Below are positions 53,541 through 62,900 of a stretch of DNA of 64,000 nt, in pieces. The stretch is from Rhodoferax sp. Lineage in GTDB: Bacteria; Pseudomonadota; Gammaproteobacteria; Burkholderiales; Burkholderiaceae_C. The position numbers and the translations under genes are program-made. How positions within the stretch are numbered: the stretch's first letter is position 1; the number at the start of each line of letters is the position of its first letter. The stretch is taken from positions 1 through 64,000 of the forward strand of contig VMTC01000047.1 of assembly GCA_013791765.1 (NCBI GenBank). The letters are read 5' to 3'. The notes under the pieces are model-generated. The model saw only the letters and a list, made by a program, of their open reading frames with translations, did no database searches and was not told the origin of the DNA.

Positions 53541-54227
53541 TTACTTGCGCTTGGGCGCGGGCAATTGCGCCATGTAGTCGGCGACGGCCTCTAAGTCGTC
53601 CTGCGCGTAGGTCTTGAGCAGGCTGGCCATCGCCGGGTTGGAGTTGCCCCGCTCTCCATTGCGAATGAATTCGAGTTCACGCAACAGATAAGTGTAGTGT
53701 TGTGCCGCCACCATGGGCGCAAATACGACGGCATGGCCTTCGCCCGCTGCACCGTGACAGCCAGCGCAGTCCTTTGTGAATAATTTCTTGCCCCGCGCCA
53801 CGCCTGACCCAGGACCCTTGGCAATCGCGCCAGACACCGGCAGCGCTTGCAGGTAGGCGGCGATATCGGCCAAGTTTTGCAGGCTTAGTTTTTCTTCGGA
53901 AACAAGGGGCTTCATGGGCGGGTTGTTGCGCCGGCCGCTGCGAATATCGAGAACCTGCTTGACGATCACTGAGGCGTGTTGCCCAGAGAGTCGCGGCGTA
54001 TCACTGTCAGGGCGGCCCGATGCGTCCTTTCTGTGGCAGCGCGAGCACGATTGCGCCTTGAACTCGGCGCCGCCGCGTTCGGCGTCAGCCTTTAATTCAA
54101 GCGCACTTGCCAGAAGGGCCGTGGACTCGCCAGCAGGTGCTGCGGTTTGCGCCTGAGCCGACGACGCGGACACGGTCAGCAAAGCGGCCAAGAGCAGGGA
54201 CGGGATAAGGTTAGTTATTTTTCGCAT
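53541..54227 (-). CDS. Dihaem cytochrome c4-type protein
   Basis: The 228-residue protein has a signal peptide (...ASSAQAQ) and two haem-binding sites, CSRCH and CAGCH, each in a cytochrome c half-domain with later Met ligands (MKPL and MASLL regions). The two-domain plan with a central linker is that of cytochrome c4, a periplasmic electron carrier to terminal oxidases. It stands alone between convergent and divergent neighbours. Confidence 0.9.
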   Translation of the reverse strand: MRKITNLIPSLLLAALLTVSASSAQAQTAAPAGESTALLASALELKADAERGGAEFKAQSCSRCHRKDASGRPDSDTPRLSGQHASVIVKQVLDIRSGRRNNPPMKPLVSEEKLSLQNLADIAAYLQALPVSGAIAKGPGSGVARGKKLFTKDCAGCHGAAGEGHAVVFAPMVAAQHYTYLLRELEFIRNGERGNSNPAMASLLKTYAQDDLEAVADYMAQLPAPKRK

Positions 54228-54346
54228 GGCAGGGTCTTTTTTTGTTGGGCATATTTTGCATTTATAACTGAGGTCTGACTTTGCAAAACGACAAAGCCCG
54301 ACGAAGCCTGTTGTCTTAAACTTAAATTCCTCCAGAAAATATCACC

Positions 54347-54610
54347 ATGGCTTACCCTCCAGAATTTCTCAAGCTCGTCGACGAGTTCATCCATCTTGCC
54401 AACCGCTTGGCCCAGGGCGGGCAAGACGGAGAGGTCAGCGCAGCCATCTTGTTCGCCGCCGGCCGCTACAACGCCTTCAATTTTCTGTCTCACAATGGCG
54501 CCGAACAGGATCGGGCGCAGGCGCTGGAGTTCTATGTCTCGGAGTACCGCAAAGCACTGGTCTCCAACCTGGATGGCGTGGTCGGACCGGTGGTGAAGCC
54601 GCAAGCTTAA
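54347..54610 (+). CDS. DUF3144-family small protein
   Basis: The 87-residue acidic helical protein resembles DUF3144 members (FLKLVDEFIHLANRLAQ, VSAAILFAAGRYNAFNFL, EYRKALVSNLD). The function is unknown. Its stop and the stop of the converging oxidoreductase share the same TTAA (54607-54610). Confidence 0.8.
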   Translation: MAYPPEFLKLVDEFIHLANRLAQGGQDGEVSAAILFAAGRYNAFNFLSHNGAEQDRAQALEFYVSEYRKALVSNLDGVVGPVVKPQA

Positions 54611-56202
54611 ATGCCCGCAGGCGCAATCTGCGCCATCGCATGCTCGGCCAGCGCGGCAATCGTCAGCGACGGATTGACGCCCGGGTTGGCTGGCATGGCG
54701 GCACCATCACAGACCAGCAGATTTTGATAGCCAAAAACGCACAGGCGGTGATCAATCACGCCGTGCGCGGCGTTGGCGCCAATGACGGCGCCGCCCAGCA
54801 GGTGGGCGGTGGACGGCACATTGGCCACGGCCTCCAGCGTCGTGCTCTGGGCAATGCCGCCGGTGTGCTGGGCAAACCAGGCTGCGGCGGCATTCGCCGC
54901 GGCAATGAACGTGGGGTTGGGCTTGTCGGTATTTTGTTCGGTGCTCAGCGCGTAGCCGCGCCCGAACCAGCGTTTTTTGGCGCGCATGGCAATGGCGTTG
55001 TCGAGCGCCTGCATCACCAGCATGATCACCACACGCCGGCTCCAGCCGACCGGCCAGAGCGTCTTGGCCCATTGCAGCGGGCGCCGCGCCATGCTGCCCA
55101 GCCACAAGAGCGGGCGCGTCAGCCGGTTGCCATTGCCTACGAGCACGGTGTATAGCAGCGACATCAGATCGCCGTTTTTGCCGTAGTTGACAAACTCAAC
55201 GTGGGTGTCGTGATCGACGTGAATGCTGCTGCTGATGGCCACGTCATTCCAGTTGTTGATGTCCTCGGGCATGCGCACGGCCAGCAGGGATTCACTGTTG
55301 GTGCGCACCAGTTCACCAAGTCGCTCGCTGACCCGGGGCAGCGAGCCGCCGTGTTTGCAGTTGGCCAGCAGGTGGTTGGTGCCCAGCGGACCGGCGGCGA
55401 AGACCACGCCATGGGCCGTGAAGCTCTTTCGGTCCTTGAAAAACCAGGCGCCCGGGCGCTCGGTGGTCACGCGGTAGCCCGCGCTGCCGTCGGGTGCGCC
55501 CAGCGGTGCGACATCGACCACCTGATGTTCGGGCAGGATGCGCGCGCCGAGTTTTTCAGCGAACCACAGGTAGTTTTTCAGCAGCGTGTTCTTGGCGCCC
55601 ACCCGGCAGCCCACCATGCAGGCGCCGCAGCGGGTGCAACCGGTGCGGTCCGGACCGGCGCCACCGAAATAGGGGTCCTTGACGGTCTTTCCGGCTTCAC
55701 CGAAGTAGACCGCGCACGGCGTGCGCCGGAAGGTGGCTTCGGTGCCATAGTGGCGCGCCATCTCAAGAATAAGCTGTTGGTTGACGGACTCAAAGGGCAC
55801 GATCTGCACACCTAGCATGCGTTCTGCGGTGTCGTAGTGCGGCTGCAAGTCCCGCGCCCAGTCGCCGGTCTCACACCACTGCGGGTTGCGGAAGAACTCG
55901 GGCTTGGCCCGGTACAGCGTGTTCGCGTAGACCAGGCTGCCGCCGCCCACGCCCGAGCCACTGCCGACAAAAATGTCTTTGAATGGACTCAAGCGCAGGA
56001 CGCCCTTCAGGCCCAGGGCGGGCGCCCAAAGGTAGCGTCCCAGCTGCCAGGTTGACGCGGCCATGTCGTCGTCGCTAAAACGGCGCCCGCATTCGAGCAC
56101 GCCCACCGTGTAGCCCTTCTCGGATAAGCGCAGCGCCGAGACGCTGCCGCCAAAGCCAGAGCCGATCACAAGCCAGTCAAAATCAAATTTTTCAGCGGTC
56201 AT
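54607..56202 (-). CDS. GMC-type FAD oxidoreductase, cholesterol-oxidase-like, with Cys cluster
   Basis: The ATG at 56202 gives 531 residues and puts the FAD loop VIGSGFGGSVSALRLSEKG near the N terminus. FVGSGSGVGGGSLVYANTL is the second flavin motif. HLLGGAVIG and NPGVNPSLTIAALAEHAM close the GMC fold. A Cys-rich segment CTRCGACMVGC (C-x2-C-x2-C-x3-C) is unusual for GMC enzymes but occurs in this subgroup. The substrate is probably an alcohol or steroid-like compound; it cannot be fixed. The start overlaps the TetR-type regulator gene by 11 bases. Confidence 0.83.
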   Translation of the reverse strand: MTAEKFDFDWLVIGSGFGGSVSALRLSEKGYTVGVLECGRRFSDDDMAASTWQLGRYLWAPALGLKGVLRLSPFKDIFVGSGSGVGGGSLVYANTLYRAKPEFFRNPQWCETGDWARDLQPHYDTAERMLGVQIVPFESVNQQLILEMARHYGTEATFRRTPCAVYFGEAGKTVKDPYFGGAGPDRTGCTRCGACMVGCRVGAKNTLLKNYLWFAEKLGARILPEHQVVDVAPLGAPDGSAGYRVTTERPGAWFFKDRKSFTAHGVVFAAGPLGTNHLLANCKHGGSLPRVSERLGELVRTNSESLLAVRMPEDINNWNDVAISSSIHVDHDTHVEFVNYGKNGDLMSLLYTVLVGNGNRLTRPLLWLGSMARRPLQWAKTLWPVGWSRRVVIMLVMQALDNAIAMRAKKRWFGRGYALSTEQNTDKPNPTFIAAANAAAAWFAQHTGGIAQSTTLEAVANVPSTAHLLGGAVIGANAAHGVIDHRLCVFGYQNLLVCDGAAMPANPGVNPSLTIAALAEHAMAQIAPAGI

Positions 56203-56887
56203 GTTGTCTTTCAGGTTGGGGTTGGCGCTGAGCCCGATCTTTCCAGCAGTCTGCGCCCAAAAGTACGATTTGCAGTTGTTGCACAAAGTTCTCCAGGGTT
56301 TCTGCCTCCAGCAAAGGCTGGCCGGGCGGCAGGTCCAGGATTTCAGGGGCGGCTGCCAGCATGGTGTTGACGATCAGGCCGCACACCATTTGCAGCGTGG
56401 CGGTTGGCATCTCGTTGTACAGCGCCAGGCGCCGAAAGTCCTGCGCCATTTCAATGCTGAAGTGCACCATGTCATTTCGAACCGCCAGACGCAAATTCTT
56501 GCTGCCGCCCGAGCGCTCGCTTGAGATGAAGAGAAACTGCAGGCGATTTTGCTTGACGTATTCGAAGTACACCTGCACCGAACGGCGCAGCATCTTGTTT
56601 TTTGCATCCCCCACCTGGCGCGCCTCGCGCAGCAGGCGCCGCAGCGTGATGCCGGACTCCTCCACCAGGGCCAGCCCCAGTGCGTCGGTGCTGCGGAAAT
56701 GGCGGTAAAACGCATTCGGAACAACACCGGCCTGACGGGCAATTTCGCGTATGCCCAGACTGGCAAAACTGCGGCCCTCGCCAATCAGTTGCAGTGCTGC
56801 CTGCAACAAGATGGCGCGGGTCTGGTCCTTGCGCTCACTGCGGCTCAGGCTGTCTTGGCGTTTAGGTGCGGGCGATAGGGCTGGCAT
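56192..56887 (-). CDS. TetR/FabR-like transcriptional regulator
   Basis: The 231-residue protein has an N-terminal TetR helix-turn-helix (FASLGIREIARQAGVVPNAFYRHF). The following region (ALGLALVEESGITLRRLLREAR) resembles FabR, a repressor of unsaturated fatty-acid genes. It is co-transcribed with the GMC oxidoreductase and divergent from a small gene at 57119. Two similar TGTACG-containing sites in the divergent region may be its operators. Confidence 0.85.
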   Translation of the reverse strand: MPALSPAPKRQDSLSRSERKDQTRAILLQAALQLIGEGRSFASLGIREIARQAGVVPNAFYRHFRSTDALGLALVEESGITLRRLLREARQVGDAKNKMLRRSVQVYFEYVKQNRLQFLFISSERSGGSKNLRLAVRNDMVHFSIEMAQDFRRLALYNEMPTATLQMVCGLIVNTMLAAAPEILDLPPGQPLLEAETLENFVQQLQIVLLGADCWKDRAQRQPQPERQHDR

Positions 56888-56938
56888 CGGGCTGGCCCAA
56901 ACTCAAAGCGCGTTGCGGCATGGGAGTAATCATAGGTG

Positions 56939-57066
56939 TGTACGTTTGTATCTTAACAAGCCATGGCCGTCTTCTCTTCATTTAAAACCAAGAAGAGCGA
57001 CGAACAAATTGGGTGTCTTACTCTAAATCTAAAAATAAATATGGACTTTGAGTGTACGACTGTACA
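56939..57066. promoter_or_regulatory. Two candidate operator sites for the TetR-type regulator
   Basis: TGTACGTTTGTA at 56939-56950 and TGTACGACTGTACA at 57053-57066 share ten of twelve positions, and the second is a near-palindrome. One lies close to each of the two divergent genes, as expected for a regulator that controls both sides. Confidence 0.4.
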
Positions 57067-57118
57067 CAATAGGACCAGTCGCTGGCCAAGCGCGACGCAA
57101 CAAATTAAAGGAGAAGCC

Positions 57119-57592
57119 ATGGTTAGCACAGCAAAAGTCCCGGCAAAGGCCCCCGCCAAAGTTTCAGCCAAGCCAGCCGCCAAACGGCCCGCCGGGGCGT
57201 TGGTCAAGCCCGCGCGCGCCACCCCATCGAGCAAGGAGCCAGCGCTGGCGCCGTCGGTTGAGCCGTCCTTGCGCTTTTACCATTCGAAGGCGCTGCGCAC
57301 CAGGACCAACAGTGTGCTCGATGGGCTGCAAGCCAGGCCGGAGCACCCCAAGCACGGCGAGGCATTGGCCGACCTCGTAGCCGAGTTGATCGAAGCGGGC
57401 ATGGACTATTATTTTTTGAAGGCCCTCAAGCAGGCCAAGGTCGGCTTTGTCGCCGAGCAATCTGCCCGGCTGGGCATGTCTGGTGCGGTCAGGCTCATCA
57501 ATTCGGTGAGTCGCAATTTCATTGTCCGCATGGACCAGGCGCAGCTGCTGGTGGTGGCGAGCCATATTCGCAGCCTCGCCGCCACGGTCTAA
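57119..57592 (+). CDS. Hypothetical protein with Lys/Ala/Pro-rich N terminus
   Basis: The ATG at 57119 follows AAAGGAGA, a strong ribosome site, and gives 157 residues. The first 50 residues are Lys/Ala/Pro repeats (KVPAKAPAKVSAKPAAKRPA), like histone H1-type or PhaF-type tails. The rest is helical with no motif I know. It might bind DNA or polyhydroxybutyrate granules, but this is only suggested by composition. It is divergent from the TetR-type gene and followed after a gap by a lipase-like gene. Confidence 0.75.
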   Translation: MVSTAKVPAKAPAKVSAKPAAKRPAGALVKPARATPSSKEPALAPSVEPSLRFYHSKALRTRTNSVLDGLQARPEHPKHGEALADLVAELIEAGMDYYFLKALKQAKVGFVAEQSARLGMSGAVRLINSVSRNFIVRMDQAQLLVVASHIRSLAATV

Positions 57593-57802
57593 GTGTTTCT
57601 TGACCAGAAAGCGCAGCAGCATGAACACCTTCACAAAGAGCCACCCGGCCCTGATGCCCAATAGGTGCAACAGATGTACACCGAAATCGAGAGTCGCATC
57701 CAGGCCGGCATGGACAAGCTGGCCGGGTAGCGCAAATTCCCAAATTTTGGCTGATGCTTGGCAGCGCCGACCAAGCGATCAAAGCGCCCACGGAGACAAC
57801 CC

Positions 57803-59074
57803 ATGAAGACAACACACGTTCACCTCGCTGACATTCAGGGCTGCAGCCAGCTCGTCGTGCAGGCAACCCTGGGCGTCACCGATCTGGTGCAAGCCATGCA
57901 CCAGACCATTTTGCGCCAGCCCTTGCCCTTGGGTAAGGGCAGCACCCAGGCGCCAAAGGGACTGCACGGAGTGATTTACCGGGTCTTGGCGGGCACCAGT
58001 GGCTTCGTTTATGACGCTGTTCGCGGGATCACGAAACGGGTCGGCAGCGGGATAGACACGGCACTGACGCATTTGCAGCCCGAGCTGATCGAGCTGGAGT
58101 CCTCGCGCCGGCGCGATGCGCTGATTTCCGTTTTGAACGGCGTTCTGGGCGACCACATGAAGGCGCACCACAACCCGTTGACGATCCCGATGAGCTTGCG
58201 CCACGGCGACCAGGTGCTCGAACTCAGCCGGGATTCGCTCGCAGAGGCCATCGCCCAGCCTTCTGGCAAAGTGTTGTTGCTGCTCCATGGCCACTGTATG
58301 AATGAATTGCAGTGGTGTCGCCATGGGCACGACCACGGCGAAGAGTTGGCAGCTGCCAACGGCTTTACCCCGGTTTATCTGCGCTACAACAGCGGCCTGC
58401 ATATTTCAGAAAATGGCCGTGCCCTGGCGGATGTGCTGGAACAGCTGGTGCATGAATGGCCGGTGCCGGTGCAGGAGCTGTGCATCGTGGGCTACAGCAT
58501 GGGGGGGCTGGTGGCGCGCAGCGCCTTTCATTACGGCGCCAAGGCCAGGCACGGTTGGTTGGGGCGAGTTAACAAGCTGTTTTTCCTGGGCACGCCGCAC
58601 CATGGCTCGATGCTGGAGCAGGCCGGCAACCTGGTGGACAAAGCGCTTGAGATCAGCCCTTATTCGCATGCGCTGTCGCGCCTGGGCAAGATTCGCAGCG
58701 CCGGCACCACGGACCTGCGCCACGGCAACCTGGTGCAAGAGGATTGGTCTGGCCGCAACCGCTTTGCGCACTTTGCCGATCAAAGGGCGATTTCGCAGCT
58801 GCCCCAAGGCGTCAAGTGTTACGCCATTGCGGCCATGATCTCCAGCAAGCCCAGTGAGCTTCGTGGGAAATTGGTGGGGGACGGTCTGGTTCCGGTGAAG
58901 AGCGCCCTGGGTCAACACCGCAACAGCGCCCGCGCGCTCAACATCCCGCCCGAACGCCAGCACGTGTTTTACGGCATGAATCACTTGGGGCTGCTCGACA
59001 GCCAGGCGGTCTACGCCCAGCTGCAGCAGTGGATGACGCCGCCGTCCGTGCCGCGCCTTGCCCTGGCGCCCTGA
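57803..59074 (+). CDS. Alpha/beta-hydrolase, lipase/PGAP1-like
   Basis: The ATG at 57803 has GGAG upstream and gives 423 residues. The oxyanion region LLLLHGHCMNE, the nucleophile elbow VGYSMGGLVAR (Ser), LGTPHHGSML and a late GMNHLGLL (His) form the lipase pattern. There is no signal peptide. The first 130 residues are an extra helical part. An esterase or lipase role is likely; the substrate is unknown. Confidence 0.85.
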   Translation: MKTTHVHLADIQGCSQLVVQATLGVTDLVQAMHQTILRQPLPLGKGSTQAPKGLHGVIYRVLAGTSGFVYDAVRGITKRVGSGIDTALTHLQPELIELESSRRRDALISVLNGVLGDHMKAHHNPLTIPMSLRHGDQVLELSRDSLAEAIAQPSGKVLLLLHGHCMNELQWCRHGHDHGEELAAANGFTPVYLRYNSGLHISENGRALADVLEQLVHEWPVPVQELCIVGYSMGGLVARSAFHYGAKARHGWLGRVNKLFFLGTPHHGSMLEQAGNLVDKALEISPYSHALSRLGKIRSAGTTDLRHGNLVQEDWSGRNRFAHFADQRAISQLPQGVKCYAIAAMISSKPSELRGKLVGDGLVPVKSALGQHRNSARALNIPPERQHVFYGMNHLGLLDSQAVYAQLQQWMTPPSVPRLALAP

Positions 59075-59133
59075 AAGGTCTCAGGCAAATGGCTAAGCTG
59101 GCGCAATCTCAACACGAGCAAAGGGTGCCAGCT

Positions 59134-59736
59134 ATGATTTTCTTGAACCCCGCACTGCGCCACACCGCCCTGGTGGCGGCACTTTTTGCCAGCCCCTTCG
59201 TCCAGGCGGCGCCCGCCGTGCCGGCACCGCGCCCGGCACCTGTCGCCGCCTCCAGTGCCGCTTGCCCGCCCATTTTGAAGCACAGCTTCAAGCGTCTGCA
59301 AGACGAGGCGCCGCAAGACCTGTGTCAGTACGCCGGCAAGGTCGTTCTGGTGGTCAACACCGCCAGCTACTGCGGCTTTACCGGCCAGTACGAAGGGTTG
59401 GAGGCGCTGTATGCGACTTACCAGAGCAAAGGCCTGGTGGTGCTGGGCTTTCCGTCCAATGACTTTGGCAAACAGGAGCCCGGCAGCGACAAGGAAATTG
59501 CCGACTTTTGCTACAACACCTACGCCGTCAAATTCCCGATGTTCTCCAAGACCGCCGTGTCCGGCTCCGGCCGCAACCCGCTGTACGCGGCTCTGGCCCA
59601 AGCCACCGGCCAGTCGCCGCGGTGGAACTTTCACAAATACCTGATTGACCGCTCGGGCAAAGTGGTTGCGAACTTTGCCAGCCAAGTGGAACCGCAAGCG
59701 AAGCCCCTGCTGGCGGCGATCGACAAAGCGCTCTGA
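59134..59736 (+). CDS. Exported glutathione peroxidase-family protein
   Basis: The ATG at 59134 starts a signal peptide (ALVAALFASPFVQAAPA), so the enzyme is periplasmic, unlike most bacterial GPx. The 200 residues include the catalytic Cys in NTASYCGFTGQYEGL, the FPSNDFGKQEPG motif and WNFHKYLID. It reduces peroxides with a thiol donor. A Pro/Ala-rich linker follows the signal. Confidence 0.9.
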   Translation: MIFLNPALRHTALVAALFASPFVQAAPAVPAPRPAPVAASSAACPPILKHSFKRLQDEAPQDLCQYAGKVVLVVNTASYCGFTGQYEGLEALYATYQSKGLVVLGFPSNDFGKQEPGSDKEIADFCYNTYAVKFPMFSKTAVSGSGRNPLYAALAQATGQSPRWNFHKYLIDRSGKVVANFASQVEPQAKPLLAAIDKAL

Positions 59737-59820
59737 CGCGCACCCGGGCGGCGCATGCGCTGTGGCCCTCAGTGGGCCGCCCAGCAGGACTTGGATGAGG
59801 AATAAGTTGCTTCACTAAGA

Positions 59821-59873
59821 ATAGCTGCTTACGCATATTTCAAGCGGGCTGCAGCCTGATTTGCTATAAATTT
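59821..59873. repeat. Dispersed mini-repeat, intergenic reference copy
   Basis: Starts ATAGCTGCTTACGCATATTT and continues with CAAGCGGGCTGCAGCCTGAT and TTGCTATAAATTT. A stem AGCCTGA/TCAGGCT overlaps its right end. Related copies lie at 35287-35342, 44188-44241 and 49753-49805. Confidence 0.7.
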
Positions 59874-59979
59874 CAGGCTAAACGGACTTGTCTGCGGGAG
59901 ACGCCTACACTCTGTCGTAGAGCCTTCAAGATTTGACGACACGGCAGGGCCACTGCCGGCACGCAGGAGACAAAGCACC

Positions 59980-62900
59980 ATGAACGCCCCACTGCCCGAA
60001 TCCATTCGTCAGGCGCTCAACGCCGTCACGTTGGACGACAAATACGAACTGGCGCACGGCCGGGCCTTCATGAGCGGCGTGCAAGCGCTGGTGCGGCTGC
60101 CGATGTTGCAGCAGGCGCGTGACCAGTTGCTTGGCAAAAACACTGCAGGCTTCATCAGCGGCTACCGTGGCTCGCCGTTGGGCAATTACGATCAGGCGCT
60201 GGTCAAGGCCGAGAAGTACCTCAAGGCGCAGCACATCGTGTTTCAGCCCGGCGTCAATGAAGAGCTGGCCGCTACCGCCTTGTGGGGTACGCAGCAGCTC
60301 GGCTTTGCACCGCCCGGCTCGAACAAGTTTGACGGCGTGTTCGGCATCTGGTACGGCAAAGGGCCGGGCGTGGACCGTTGTGGCGATGTCTTCAAGCACG
60401 CCAACATGGCCGGCACCACGCCCTGGGGTGGCGTGATCGCGGTGGCGGGCGACGACCACATCTCGAAAAGCTCGACCGCCGCGCACCAGAGCGACCATAT
60501 TTTCAAAGCCTGCGGCACGCCGGTGTTCTTTCCGGCCAGCGTGCAGGAGATTTTGGATCTGGGGCTGCACGCCTTTGCCCTGAGCCGCTTTTCCGGGGTC
60601 TGGGCCGGCATGAAGACGATTCAGGAAATCGTGGAGTCCAGCGCCACCGTGAGTCTGGATCTGGAGCGGGTGCAGATCAAGCGCCCGACTGACTTCGAAA
60701 TGCCCCCCGGTGGCGTGCACATTCGCTGGCCCGATGCCGCGCTGGCGCAGGAGGCGCGCCTGTTTGACACCAAATGGTACGCGGCGCTGGCCTACATTCG
60801 CGCGAACCGCCTCAACTACAACGTCATCGAAGGCCCGCATGACCGTTTTGGCCTGATTGCCAGCGGCAAGGCCTTCAACGACACGCGCCAAGCCTTGCTG
60901 GACCTGGGGCTCGATGACGCCGCCTGCCAGCGCATCGGCATCCGGCTGCACAAGGTGGGCGTGGTGTGGCCACTGGAGGCCCAGTTGACGCGCGAATTTG
61001 CCACTGGATTGCAGGAAATTCTGGTGGTGGAAGAAAAGCGCCAGGTTATTGAGTACCAGCTCAAAGAAGAGCTGTACAACTGGCGCGCCGACGTGCGCCC
61101 CACCGTGCTGGGCAAGTTCAACGAGGTCGCACGCGATGCGACCAGCTCCCGCTACGGCAGCGGTGGCGAATGGTCGATGCCGAACCCGAGCGCCAACACG
61201 CTATTGCGCGCCAATGCTGACTTGTCGCCCGCGCTGATTGCCCGGGCCATCGCCCAGCGCTTGAAGAAGATCGGCGTGGATGCCGACACGACAGCGCGCA
61301 TCGACGCCCATCTGGCGATTCTTGACGCCAAGGAGCGCGCCCTGCAGGTGCTTGAGGTGGGCGGCGCCAAGGGCGTTGATCGCCAGCCCTGGTTTTGCTC
61401 GGGTTGCCCGCACAACACCTCGACCAAGGTGCCCGAAGGCTCGCGCGCCATGGCCGGCATTGGCTGCCACTTCATGGCGATCTGGATGGACCGCGCCACC
61501 GTGGGTTTTACCCAGATGGGCGGCGAGGGTGTGCCCTGGGTCGGGCAGCAGCCTTTCAGCCACGAGCAGCACGTGTTCGCCAACCTGGGCGATGGCACCT
61601 ACTTTCACAGCGGGCTGATGGCTATTCGCCAGGCGATTGCGGCGGGCGTGAACATCACTTACAAGATTTTGTACAACGATGCCGTGGCCATGACCGGTGG
61701 CCAACAGATTGGCGAGCGCCCCGAAGGGCATTCGGTGGTGCAGGTCGCCCAGAGCATGCAGGCCGAAGGCGCTGCAAGAATAGTCGTGGTGACCGACGAA
61801 CCCGAAAAGTACCAAAACATCAGCGGCTTGCCCGAAGGTATTGCGATTGAACACCGCGACGAACTCGACCGCATCCAGCGTGAGTTCCGAGAGATCAAGG
61901 GCACGACCGTCATCATCTACGACCAGACCTGCGCGACCGAGAAACGGCGCCGGCGCAAGCGCGGCAGTCTGGTGGACCCGGCCAAACGCGTCTTGATCAA
62001 CGAACTGGTGTGTGAGGGCTGTGGCGACTGCGGCGTGCAGAGCAACTGCCTGAGCGTGGAGCCGCTGGAGACCGAGTTTGGCCGCAAGCGCCAGATCAAC
62101 CAAAGCACTTGCAACAAGGACTATTCGTGCGTCAAGGGTTTTTGCCCGAGCTTTGTCACGGTCGAGGGCGGCCAGCTCCGAAAGAAAGCCAAGGGCCAGG
62201 GACCGTCGCCGTTTGATGCGGTCTGGGGCGCGTTGCCCGAGCCGGTATTGCCTGCAATCGCCGCATCAGCCGGTCAGCAAGACCCGGTATGGGGCATCGT
62301 GGTCGCCGGTGTCGGCGGTACCGGCGTCATCACCATCGGCCAGTTGCTGGGGATGGCGGCGCACCTGGAAGGCAAAGGCATCGTGACGCAAGATGCAGGC
62401 GGCCTGGCGCAAAAAGGCGGCGCCACCTGGAGCCATGTTCTGATTGGCAGCTCCCAAGAGGCCATTCGCACCACGCGCGTCGGCATGGCGGGGGCTGATC
62501 TGATTATCGGCTGCGACCCGGTGGTGACGGCTAGCGCGGAAACCCTTCTGCGCATGCGCAAGGGACGTACGCATGTGGCACTGAACGCGCATGCCACACC
62601 TACGGCTGCTTTTGTCAAGAACGCCAATTGGCAAGACCCGGCCGAGGCTTGCGTCAGCGACATCCAGAGCACGGTGGGCTTGGAGGCAGTGGCGGCCTTC
62701 AACGCCGAGGCTGCGGCCACCCGCCTGATGGGTGACAGCATCTATACCAACCCGATGCTGCTCGGTTTTGCCTGGCAAAAGGGCTGGATTCCGCTGCAGT
62801 TGGCCTCAATCTTGCGCGCCATCGAACTCAATGCGGTGGCGCTCGAGCAGAACAAGGCGGCATTTGCCTGGGGCCGCCGCGCGGCGCATGAGCCGGTCGC

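Noticed and set aside
57621-57806. Short open frame starting MNTFTKSH between the Lys-rich protein and the lipase
   Set aside because: It lacks a ribosome site and a protein-like composition, and ends over the lipase start.
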